Source of the DNA: an uncultured Eubacteriales bacterium
GTDB lineage: Bacteria; Bacillota; Clostridia; Peptostreptococcales; Anaerovoracaceae
DNA: 58,352 nt
Reading direction: 5' to 3'
Assembly: GCA_900545135.1 (NCBI GenBank)
Contig: UQXL01000013.1
Span: 1 to 58,352 of the forward strand
Part shown: piece by piece, positions 16,780 through 23,983 of the stretch
Position numbering within the stretch: position 1 is the stretch's first letter
Layout: each line of letters starts with the position of its first letter
Translations under genes and position numbers: made by a program
Notes under the pieces: generated by a model
Databases searched by the model: none
What the model was told of the DNA's origin: nothing
Seen by the model: the letters and a program-made list of their open reading frames with translations, nothing else

Positions 16780-17449
16780 CTCCGCATACCAAGCAAGGCG
16801 TATAACCCTTAAGCTCGGCTTCTCTCTTGTCCATCTTCAACTTGTAACTTCCTTCCTCATCGTAGATTTTCACATAGCGGCAGTTCTCCCCATGAAATCT
16901 TATGCCGTATTTGGGAAAGACCCATACTTCTTCAGCAACACCTCTTTCCTTGAATTCACTCTCCGCAAGCGGCGAAGCATCTCTCAGCGTTCCCGTAAAG
17001 GCTCGGGCCATGATCTTAGCGTCAAACTCTATTTTTCCGTCTATGCCGACGGCGTTTACAACACGGAAGACGGCTCTTCCATCGACCGATATCAAATCGT
17101 CGATTCCGCCTCTGCTGTAAAGATATCTGCAGTTTTCTGCGCTGAAATCAGTAAGAGGTCTTTCAGAACTAAGGACATTCTTTTCTACTCTCTTGCAAAG
17201 GGAAACATTTATTTTTTTATCGTATGCCTCAAGTCCTGCTTCCATGATTTCACCGGACTCTGCAAACCATATGCCCTCGCATACGGACGCTATCCTTATC
17301 ACGAGCACCATCGCGCAGACGCAGAGTATGAGTACCGGCATGGATATGGCCGCTTCAGTCATGTAGCTGCCTCTTTTGCTGCCGCCTTTTACCGCGCATT
17401 TTCCATGCGCCGGCATTTTCCTAATAATGCTCCTCAAAGCTCTTTTCAT
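16763..17449 (-). CDS. TadE-like pseudopilin with Cys-containing C-terminal domain
   Basis: 228 residues. The N-terminus carries a pseudopilin-type segment: RGSYMTEAAISMPVLILCV, a charged head then a long hydrophobic helix with the conserved Glu, as in TadE. The extracytoplasmic part ends in an unusual module, FHGENCRYVKIY followed by GYTPCLVCGG, a H-x-C-(x)n-C-x-x-C pattern like the small metal-binding domain at the end of some nucleases and Ada-type proteins. It overlaps DUF5702 upstream by 29 bp. A minor pilin or pilus-tip protein with a metal or disulfide knot is plausible. Confidence 0.75.
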   Translation of the reverse strand: MKRALRSIIRKMPAHGKCAVKGGSKRGSYMTEAAISMPVLILCVCAMVLVIRIASVCEGIWFAESGEIMEAGLEAYDKKINVSLCKRVEKNVLSSERPLTDFSAENCRYLYSRGGIDDLISVDGRAVFRVVNAVGIDGKIEFDAKIMARAFTGTLRDASPLAESEFKERGVAEEVWVFPKYGIRFHGENCRYVKIYDEEGSYKLKMDKREAELKGYTPCLVCGGAADA

Positions 17450-18707
17450 ACCCGTTGACCTTTATCCCGTATTCCAAGCCTGTGCAGTAATCCTTCATCA
17501 GAAAGGAATCGCAGTAAAGATATTTTCCGTTTATCTGAATCAGGTCTGCAATCCTGAGCAGCTTTGTTTCTTCAGTGAGGCCGAAGAGCAGGACGCCGAT
17601 ATAATCTTCGTAGTCTTCGCCCTCGGCTGCCGCCGGTCTGACATAATTGCCAGCCGCTTCTTTTTCCTGTCCGTCCTGATCAAAGACATTTTCCAGCGAC
17701 AGAGCCCAATTACGGTCTTTCTTCAGAAGTGGAACTGTCTCTCCGCTATATAATATATTTATATCGTTCTCTGCCTCCAAATATGCCCATGTTTCCATCA
17801 TGACGGCCTGGGTAGCAAAGGCTGCCGGCCCCGGCGTGATCAGCTGAGCCAGTGAAAGCACAGCCTGTCTCTTTTCGGCACAGCTGTAGAGATAATACAG
17901 GTTCAGCAGGTTCCTCATCGTCTTTATCTTGCTTCTGACATCCTTTGCCGCGCCGCTGTCACTCAGCTTGCCGCTGATGATATATTCGGCCTCGCAGTTA
18001 AAATAAGTGTCTCCCAGCCCTTTATCGTCGGTGTAGTTCTTGAAAAACTTAAAGATGTATCTGTCTGAGGCCAGCTGTCCAATTATACTGTCCGCGCTGA
18101 ATCCTGACTTTATCCTTTCGACCAGCTCTGTCAGGTACAGCTTCTTCGTCTTTCCATAGGACGGCAGTCCTCTCTCAATCCACAGACTTGATATATATCT
18201 GTCTCCGGCTGAGCTTACGCCTGTACCTGCGCCGCTTTCGTGCCCCGCGGCCGTCACGTTTCCGCCGCCCGGCGAAGTCAGCTTATATGACTTAGGTTCT
18301 GCTCCATACAAGCAGGCGTCTTCTATCTGCTGCCTGAGATTTTCAATGTCGGCAAGGGAATAATTCTCCGTATCTGCTTTTATGCTTTCGATATGAACAT
18401 AGCTTTTATCGGAAAATGAATAGTCCGCATAAAAACCCAGCTTTTCCTCAGCCATATAATCGTTGCTGTAAAATCCCAGTATGCCGTACCGGTCTTTCAG
18501 GAACAGATCGTATTCTCCCAGCAGACTCTTTCCCCAAACTCTTCCCAGACTGATGAGAGCGCCTTTATATGAAACTCCTATGGCCGCGTTTATGGCCGCT
18601 GTCACCGCCATCAGCACAGCGGCGAAGATCATCACCGCGAACACTGTAAAAGATCCTCTCTTATTGTTCAAGCTTCGATTCGATGTAATCATCAAATTCC
18701 CTTTCAA
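17421..18707 (-). CDS. DUF5702-type (TadG-like) pilus-locus membrane protein
   Basis: 428 residues (or 423 from the internal MITSNRS start). An N-terminal class III pseudopilin-like segment, KRGSFTVFAVMIFAAVLMAV, is followed by the conserved motif LLGEYDLFLKDRYGILGFY and a long extracytoplasmic region with Gly/Ser linker (SPGGGNVTAAGHESGAGTG). The motif set matches DUF5702 proteins encoded in Firmicute Tad loci, functional analogues of TadG. It overlaps the TadE-like gene upstream by 47 bp, so all are on one message. Confidence 0.82.
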   Translation of the reverse strand: MKGNLMITSNRSLNNKRGSFTVFAVMIFAAVLMAVTAAINAAIGVSYKGALISLGRVWGKSLLGEYDLFLKDRYGILGFYSNDYMAEEKLGFYADYSFSDKSYVHIESIKADTENYSLADIENLRQQIEDACLYGAEPKSYKLTSPGGGNVTAAGHESGAGTGVSSAGDRYISSLWIERGLPSYGKTKKLYLTELVERIKSGFSADSIIGQLASDRYIFKFFKNYTDDKGLGDTYFNCEAEYIISGKLSDSGAAKDVRSKIKTMRNLLNLYYLYSCAEKRQAVLSLAQLITPGPAAFATQAVMMETWAYLEAENDINILYSGETVPLLKKDRNWALSLENVFDQDGQEKEAAGNYVRPAAAEGEDYEDYIGVLLFGLTEETKLLRIADLIQINGKYLYCDSFLMKDYCTGLEYGIKVNGYEKSFEEHY

Positions 18708-18927
18708 TCATATCAGCCTTTCTAACATAAGATGATTCGTACCCCTGCGGCCGCTCAGAAAGCTCCTTTTCGTGCTGCCTGACCTGCGCGCATATATCTG
18801 AATAAAAATACATGGACAGCGATATCAAAGCCGCGGCAATAATCACCGCCGCCGGCATCACCAACGAAGCTTCCACGTAAACGCTGCCTTTCCTGCTTCT
18901 CAGCCAGCGGTCTCCACTTCTCAGCAT
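18661..18927 (-). CDS. TadE-like pseudopilin (short)
   Basis: 88 residues. RKGSVYVEASLVMPAAVIIA gives the TadE signature: basic head, Gly before the cleavage site, Glu within the start of the hydrophobic helix. The C-terminal 45 residues are charged and helical (EKELSERPQ, IEREFDDYIESKLEQ). Located between flp and DUF5702 genes. Minor pilins of this type are processed by a prepilin peptidase; none is encoded in this window. Confidence 0.8.
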   Translation of the reverse strand: MLRSGDRWLRSRKGSVYVEASLVMPAAVIIAAALISLSMYFYSDICAQVRQHEKELSERPQGYESSYVRKADMIEREFDDYIESKLEQ

Positions 18928-18937
18928 ATTAAAACTC

Positions 18938-19102
18938 CTAAAATTTGCTGCTGTTCAGAGAGTCGAAAGTATCGTTTACGAAGTCGGTGATCTCGGACTT
19001 GAATATAAGCCCCAGAGTGACGGCAATGGCCACCAGGATAGCGACCTGCACCATCTCCATCCCCTGCTTGTTCAACAAGATTTTTCCTGCGTTTTTTCTC
19101 AT
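18938..19102 (-). CDS. flp: Flp-type pilin, probable major pilin of the Tad system
   Basis: A 54-residue ORF with a strong ribosome binding site (AAAGGGAGGTAGGATT before ATG at 19100-19102). It reads MRKNAGKILLNKQGMEMVQV, then a hydrophobic helix (AILVAIAVTLGLIF), then a short polar tail ending NSSKF. The Gly/Met-Glu at positions 14-16 before the hydrophobic stretch is the prepilin processing site with the conserved Glu. Size, position directly after tadC and this motif identify the Flp pilin. Processing and polymerisation by TadA/B/C into a fibre is the family role. Confidence 0.85.
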   Translation of the reverse strand: MRKNAGKILLNKQGMEMVQVAILVAIAVTLGLIFKSEITDFVNDTFDSLNSSKF

Positions 19103-19116
19103 AATCCTACCTCCCT

Positions 19117-19617
19117 TTAATTTATATACATCTGCAACATGGCAGGTGCTGCCGTAATGATTATCAGAGCCGTCATCATCAGTCCCAGAGGAAAGCTCAT
19201 TTTGCTCTCCGCCAGCCTTATCTTTTCTGAAGCCCTTCTCCGTCTTTCAGCCCATATCGTTTCGCCCTCGCTGGCCAGCTTGTCCCACAAATCAGTTCCT
19301 CTTTCCCTGCTGTCCTCGAGAATTCCAGCCAATCTTGAAAGCTCCTTGACCTGACAGGTTCTGCTGAAACTGCAGAATCTCTTGAGAAAATTATCTCCGT
19401 TTTTTTCTGCCTCCCTGTAGATTTCATATACGGAAGAAGTGAAGTAATTCTTGCCTTTAAAGTCCTCTTCGCCGTATTTCTTCGCTATTGTTTCAAGGGC
19501 CTCCTGCAATACCATACCGCTGCTTAAAAGAAGCAGCAGCTGGTTTATAAATGTGGGCACGGTCATCATTATATCTTCGCGCCTCTTTTCTATCCTTTTC
19601 TTTTCCTTAGAATTCAA
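19117..19617 (-). CDS. tadC: TadC-like inner membrane platform protein
   Basis: 166 residues, type II secretion system F domain. The sequence TFINQLLLLLSSGMVLQEAL near the N-terminus and the C-terminal hydrophobic segment (MSFPLGLMMTALIIITAAPA) match TadC, but the protein is shorter than the usual ~300 residues, containing a single F domain with an N-terminal truncated membrane part. It starts 17 bp after tadB. With TadB it forms the membrane platform that turns TadA ATP hydrolysis into pilin extrusion. Confidence 0.85.
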   Translation of the reverse strand: MNSKEKKRIEKRREDIMMTVPTFINQLLLLLSSGMVLQEALETIAKKYGEEDFKGKNYFTSSVYEIYREAEKNGDNFLKRFCSFSRTCQVKELSRLAGILEDSRERGTDLWDKLASEGETIWAERRRRASEKIRLAESKMSFPLGLMMTALIIITAAPAMLQMYIN

Positions 19618-19633
19618 TGCCGCTCATCCCTCC

Positions 19634-20389
19634 TTAGAATTCGATGTCGTTCATCCTTTCGATCATCATCCAGCCAAGGCCTGTCACCATAAGCGCCAGA
19701 GTGGAAACAGCCCTCCCGGCCTGAGTGTGACTCAGGGGATATAAGTATTCCGGTGATAATAGCTTTATGAAAAAGATTATCACGAAAGGCGCAGTTCCCA
19801 CTATCCTGCTCTCAAACCTCTTCTGCGAAGCCAAGACGTACAGTTCTCTTTCCAGAGAAATCTTGTCTCCTATTATATCGGCGCAGCGGCTTACAGCTTT
19901 AGCGAAATCCCCTCCCGTCTTCTTGCATATACCGCAGACCATAGCAAAATCGTGTATATCCGCAACGCCGCTCCTTGCGGCGAAATCTTTCAGCAGATCC
20001 ACATCTCTCTCACCGCCTTCTTTCATTCTTTTTGTCATTAGTTTAAGCTCTTTTATTATGTAATCTTTTTCACTGTACGTCCCTTTCCAGAAATCCGCCG
20101 ACTCAATCAGGCCCTGACCCAAGCTCCTCCCCGACGACATCAGCGCCGACACTGAATACATCATGTCTCTGAACTGCAGGACCAGCTTGCTTTTTCTCCT
20201 ATGGCTGAGACTTCTGGCGTATCTGGGCTTTATCACTGCTGTCAGGAGCATCAGCGCCGTTCCTGCAAGAGGTGAATCGTAGAAAAGCCAGCCTATGAAT
20301 ATTGACACCGCGGCGGCAGCTGTATAAAATAATATTTTTTCTTTAGGAGATAACTCCAAGGCTGTGTAATCCGTCAAGATATGTCTCAT
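19634..20389 (-). CDS. tadB: TadB-like inner membrane platform protein
   Basis: Type II secretion F-domain protein. Hydrophobic segments near the N-terminus (ILFYTAAAAVSIFIGWLFY) and C-terminus (VSTLALMVTGLGWMMI) bracket the cytoplasmic F domain with RDMMYSVSALMSSGRSLGQG and DFAMVCGICKKTGGDFAKAV. The start is uncertain: ATG at 20389 has AGAGGAG almost touching it, giving 251 residues; ATG at 20455 would give 273 but has no binding site. Either way it overlaps the end of tadA by 47-113 bp. Confidence 0.86.
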   Translation of the reverse strand: MRHILTDYTALELSPKEKILFYTAAAAVSIFIGWLFYDSPLAGTALMLLTAVIKPRYARSLSHRRKSKLVLQFRDMMYSVSALMSSGRSLGQGLIESADFWKGTYSEKDYIIKELKLMTKRMKEGGERDVDLLKDFAARSGVADIHDFAMVCGICKKTGGDFAKAVSRCADIIGDKISLERELYVLASQKRFESRIVGTAPFVIIFFIKLLSPEYLYPLSHTQAGRAVSTLALMVTGLGWMMIERMNDIEF

Positions 20390-21566
20390 CTCCTCTCCCA
20401 AGCTTTTCCCGGTGCACGATGTGACTGCCGGTAAGTCTGAGCCGTCCTTTTTCATCCGCTTCCATAAGTTTATTTATCTGAAAGCTGCCGCCGCGGTATC
20501 CGGCCAGCTCTGATATTTCAGTCACCAGTCTCTTTTCTCTTCTCTTTTCAATATGTACCATTATGTCTATGCCCTCCGCTATCTGAGCTCTCACGGCTTC
20601 TATATCCAGAGGCATGGCCGTCATATACATGGCTTCAAGCCGCCGCAGCATGCCCTCCACCGAATTGCCGTGACCGGTACTCATGCTTCCGGCGTGGCCT
20701 GTATTCATAGCCTGGAGCATATCGAGCACCTCGCCGCCCCTGACTTCTCCCACGATTATCCTGTCGGGCCTCATCCTCAGGCTGGTCCTGATGAGCTGGG
20801 ACATGGTTATCCTGCCCCTGCCCTGTATGTTTCCCTGCCGGCATTCCAGCTGAACAAGATTTTCTATGCGGCCGAGCTTCAGCTCTGTGGAATCCTCGAT
20901 GACTATGACTCTCTCGTGTTCAGGTATGAATTCGCTGAGGGCGTTGAGCAGAGTTGTCTTGCCTGACGAAGTTCCGCCGCTGACGAATATATTGTAGCCG
21001 CAGCGAGTCAGCGTTTTCAGCAGCATACATGCTTCTTCGCTCAGCGTGCCTCTTGCTTTCAGGTCAGCCATGTTCATGCATCTGTCGGAAAACTTCCTTA
21101 TGGTGAGGATAGGCCCATTGACAGCCACGTTTTTGTATACACCGTTCACTCTGGAACCATCGGCCAGCCGGGCGTCCACTATGGGGCTGAGTTCATTTAT
21201 CTCTCTATGTACCGCCGAAGCTATGTTCTGCATTATTTCTTCCAGATCAGAAACACTGCTGAAAGCCAGCGGAACTCGTTCCAGCTTTCCCCTGCGCTCG
21301 ACGAATATGTTTTCTGCACCGTTGACCATTATCTCCGTTATTGACGGATCATCTGCCAGCGGCTTCAATATCCCCAGCCTGCTCCTGGTCATATAAAAAA
21401 TCTCTCTGCACAGTTCCCGCAGCATTTTGACGTCTTTTCCTGAAAGCTCGTCCCTGCTGAAGACTTCTTCTGAAATTATCGCCAGCGCTTTCCCGTCGTC
21501 CATGGCTTCTTCGGAAGCTATTCTGTTTCTTACCGCTGAAAGTATTTCCTCTTTAAGAGAATTCAT
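20343..21566 (-). CDS. tadA: TadA/CpaF secretion ATPase
   Basis: Hexameric cytoplasmic ATPase that powers Flp pilus assembly, 407 residues. N-terminal domain with MTRSRLGILKPLADDPSITE and the motif VNGAENIFVERRGKLE; Walker A VSGGTSSGKTTLLNAL near residue 195; Asp box RVIVIEDSTEL; Walker B RPDRIIVGEVRGGE; His box GHAGSMSTGHGNS. All catalytic motifs are intact. Ribosome binding site is AAAAGGAAT. Sole ATPase of the locus; no retraction ATPase gene is seen. Confidence 0.94.
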   Translation of the reverse strand: MNSLKEEILSAVRNRIASEEAMDDGKALAIISEEVFSRDELSGKDVKMLRELCREIFYMTRSRLGILKPLADDPSITEIMVNGAENIFVERRGKLERVPLAFSSVSDLEEIMQNIASAVHREINELSPIVDARLADGSRVNGVYKNVAVNGPILTIRKFSDRCMNMADLKARGTLSEEACMLLKTLTRCGYNIFVSGGTSSGKTTLLNALSEFIPEHERVIVIEDSTELKLGRIENLVQLECRQGNIQGRGRITMSQLIRTSLRMRPDRIIVGEVRGGEVLDMLQAMNTGHAGSMSTGHGNSVEGMLRRLEAMYMTAMPLDIEAVRAQIAEGIDIMVHIEKRREKRLVTEISELAGYRGGSFQINKLMEADEKGRLRLTGSHIVHREKLGRGDETYLDGLHSLGVIS

Positions 21567-21617
21567 TTTAATTTTATTCCTTTTCTGTAATTTATTTACA
21601 TTTCAATATTATAATAA

Positions 21618-21644
21618 AACAGCTGCAAATTTATTGCAACTGTT
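21618..21644 (-). terminator. Weak hairpin between tadZ and tadA
   Basis: AACAGCTGCAA (21618-21628) faces TTGCAACTGTT (21634-21644) with one mismatch and overlaps the tadZ stop codon; TTTTATTATAAT follows on the minus strand. It could trim expression of tadA relative to tadZ. Speculative. Confidence 0.35.
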
Positions 21645-22767
21645 TTTTCTCGACAAAAACCGACAACTCATCAGACAATGTATCGGCCAATGTGTCAGCC
21701 AACCCATCAGTTTCTGCCAGAATTTTTCTGCACATATCTCTCAACCTTGCCGCAAAAATTCCCTCCATAGAAATGTCTATCCCCTTTTCCGACGGCTGAA
21801 AGCTCTCTTCGTCCGGCGGAATATAAATGCGAAGCGGCTCATCTGATATTTCTTCTGCGGCGAAATTATATATCGTGGCAAACTCTTCGTCTCCCTCATA
21901 AAAGACGCTGCGCTTGTCCGGCGAGCTGCATACTCCTATACGCATATCGCAGAGATTTTCGGCTCCACTTCTCATGCCGTCTGTTACAATATACTGGAAG
22001 TATTTCTTTTCTGTCACGGCTGCCAGAAATTTTTCCAGATATTCCCGAGCACTCAGACAGTTTCCCTCCGGCTCGGGCTTGAGACAATGAACTGCGAAAC
22101 TGTCCTTAAAACAATATTTTTCAAGGTTCCACGGAAGTTTTTCAATTATATGAAAAAGCAACTCTTTTTTCGGGCGGTACTGATCAACACTCCCGGTCGT
22201 CGGCCGGAGATAATATGCGTAATCGTCTTTCGGTCCGGCGTTTACATATAGGACGGGCTTGTCAGAAGATAAAGCCAGCCATCTGCTGAGAACTACGGCA
22301 GCCGCCGTAACTCCGCATCCTCCTGTTTCGGCAAAGAAACCTATGACCTTTTCTTCTTCGGCCTCAGCCCTGAAAAATTCCGTTCCCGTGACGTTGAGAA
22401 AAATCTCTTTTATCCTGCTGAATATCTCCCTCACGGGAGACAATTTGGGCATGCAGCTGAGATGGCAGCATGTCCTTTCTTCGGAAAGAATCAGCATATG
22501 TTCCGGCAGTGAAAACGAGCTGCCTAAGGCTGCTGTGCCGTCCGGGAGCACGTCGTCAGGCTTCGGCTGTTCAATGATTCTGTCGGTCACCAGAACATAT
22601 CCCCCATCAGCCAGTTCCTTGGCTTGAGATAAAAATTCATCGTCAGGCATATTACGTGTGCAGAGCGCTCTGACTTTTACTCTTTCGCTTTCCTCAGCTA
22701 TCCCTCTGGCAAGGGCTCTTCCGTAGCTTTCATCATCTGTCAAAACGGCTATGGCAATTCCTTTCAT
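21631..22767 (-). CDS. tadZ: TadZ/CpaE-like localisation protein with degenerate P-loop
   Basis: 378 residues. An N-terminal receiver-like domain (IAIAVLTDDESYGRALARGI) precedes a ParA/MinD-type domain from about residue 140. The P-loop reads ETGGCGVTAAA (147-157) where active relatives have KGG-x-GKT, so the Walker lysine is absent and ATP hydrolysis is doubtful. The fold is still supported by VLYVNAGPKDDYAYYL and VTDGMRSG. TadZ directs the Tad machine to a cell pole or site. First gene of the operon, start ATG preceded by AGAGGTAATCT. Confidence 0.82.
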   Translation of the reverse strand: MKGIAIAVLTDDESYGRALARGIAEESERVKVRALCTRNMPDDEFLSQAKELADGGYVLVTDRIIEQPKPDDVLPDGTAALGSSFSLPEHMLILSEERTCCHLSCMPKLSPVREIFSRIKEIFLNVTGTEFFRAEAEEEKVIGFFAETGGCGVTAAAVVLSRWLALSSDKPVLYVNAGPKDDYAYYLRPTTGSVDQYRPKKELLFHIIEKLPWNLEKYCFKDSFAVHCLKPEPEGNCLSAREYLEKFLAAVTEKKYFQYIVTDGMRSGAENLCDMRIGVCSSPDKRSVFYEGDEEFATIYNFAAEEISDEPLRIYIPPDEESFQPSEKGIDISMEGIFAARLRDMCRKILAETDGLADTLADTLSDELSVFVEKKQLQ

Positions 22768-22806
22768 AGATTACCTCTTTCCGTTTCCCTTTGCCATTAC
22801 AGATTA

Positions 22807-23616
22807 CTATTTGTGGGAATTTTTGTCAATCATTTCTCTGAGTTTTTTCAGCGCCGCGCTGAGGGAGCCTATTTCATCTATCAGGCCCATCTTAACCGCG
22901 TCGGGGCCGAAGAGCAGAGTTCCCACATCGTTGGCCATGTTGCTGGTGCAGTTCATCTTTTCTTCTATTTCTTCTTTCCTGGCGTGGGAATGTTCGACGA
23001 TGAAGTCCACCACTCTTTCCTGAGTTTTTTTCATATATTCAAAAGTAGGCTCTGCTGTTATCAGCGTTCCGCTGGTTCTGATGGGATGAAGCGTCATGGT
23101 AGCAGACTTGGCGACGAAAGAATAATCGGCCGATACGGCAAGCGGTATGCCTATGCTGTGTCCTCCGCCTATCACGAGGGAAACCGTAGGCTTCGTGATG
23201 CCGGCTACCAGTTCTGAAAGTGCCAGTCCTGCTTCCACATCGCCTCCCACCGTATTCAATATGAGCAGCAGTCCTTTTATTTCGGGGTTTTCCTCGACGG
23301 CCACCAGTTCAGGAATCAGGTGCTCGTACTTGGTAGACTTGTTGTCCTGCGGCAAAACGGAATGGCCCTCTATACTGCCGATTATATTAATATATTGCAG
23401 TTCGCTTTTAAAGTTATTTCCGCTGCTTATAAGGCCCAGTTCTTTGATGATCTCTGCTGCGCCTGAGTTATCTCCGGAATTATCTCCTGATTTATCTCCC
23501 GGATTTTTTCCAGGATTTTCTCCAGGATTTTTTTCGGGATTTTTGGCAGAAGTTTTTTCTATTTTTTCTCTGGAGTCGCGATCCCCGCACTGAGTTTTTT
23601 CCTTTTCTTTACTCAT
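22807..23616 (-). CDS. ClpP-class serine protease (TepA-like)
   Basis: Start chosen at 23616 (AAGGAAC upstream), 269 residues. The core is a ClpP/TepA-fold protease: LLLILNTVGGDVEAGLALSE, nucleophile Ser in GGGHSIGIPLA, His in TLHPIRTSG, then the C-terminal GLIDEIGSLSAALKKL. Before it lies a low-complexity segment of NPGE/NPGK/SGDNSGDNSG repeats of about 30 residues, unusual for the family. No signal peptide or membrane helix. TepA-type proteases process exported or signal peptides in Bacillus; here the target is unknown. It is divergent from ylmC. Confidence 0.85.
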   Translation of the reverse strand: MSKEKEKTQCGDRDSREKIEKTSAKNPEKNPGENPGKNPGDKSGDNSGDNSGAAEIIKELGLISSGNNFKSELQYINIIGSIEGHSVLPQDNKSTKYEHLIPELVAVEENPEIKGLLLILNTVGGDVEAGLALSELVAGITKPTVSLVIGGGHSIGIPLAVSADYSFVAKSATMTLHPIRTSGTLITAEPTFEYMKKTQERVVDFIVEHSHARKEEIEEKMNCTSNMANDVGTLLFGPDAVKMGLIDEIGSLSAALKKLREMIDKNSHK

Positions 23617-23677
23617 AATTCTGTTCCTTTCCCAATAAAATCTAATATCCCTATTATTTGCAAAGGAGCTGGTGTTT

Positions 23678-23911
23678 ATGCTTTTAAGTGAAATCGGAGA
23701 TAAAGAGATCGTGGATATTACCAGCGGCAGCATGCACGGAAAGCTTTGGGACGCAGAAATGATCTTCGACGAAGAAACAGGTACGATAAAATCTCTGCTG
23801 GTCCCGGACTTTCATGGTATGGGCTCCAGCCGTTTCAAGGGAGAGCTGCAGCTGCCATGGAGCTCGATACTTGTCATAGGCGAAGACATGATAATATTCA
23901 AATCCACTTGA
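23678..23911 (+). CDS. YlmC/YmxH family sporulation-associated protein
   Basis: 77 residues from the ATG at 23678, with AAAGGAGCT upstream; a GTG at 23672 is an alternative two codons earlier. A single PRC-barrel-like domain: LLSEIGDKEIVDITSGSMHG opens as in YlmC/YmxH, and ends with IPW-type PWSSILVIGEDMIIF. Such proteins are conserved in spore-forming Firmicutes; the biochemical role is not established. The 5' part overlaps none of the shortened TepA gene, leaving a 61-bp divergent promoter region. Confidence 0.88.
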   Translation: MLLSEIGDKEIVDITSGSMHGKLWDAEMIFDEETGTIKSLLVPDFHGMGSSRFKGELQLPWSSILVIGEDMIIFKST

Positions 23912-23918
23912 TTTACGC

Positions 23919-23954
23919 AAAAAAGAGAACATATCATCATACGTTCTCTTTTTT
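23919..23954. terminator. Bidirectional terminator between ylmC and the Na/Pi cotransporter
   Basis: AAAAAAGAGAAC (23919-23930) and GTTCTCTTTTTT (23943-23954) form a perfect 12-bp stem with A- and T-runs on either side, placed between two convergent genes. Confidence 0.92.
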
Positions 23955-23983
23955 AATATACTTATACTTAAATTATCGTTTCA

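Noticed and set aside
23617..23733. 39-residue N-terminal extension of the TepA-like protein
   Set aside because: It would overlap ylmC on the opposite strand; the internal ATG at 23616 has a good binding site.
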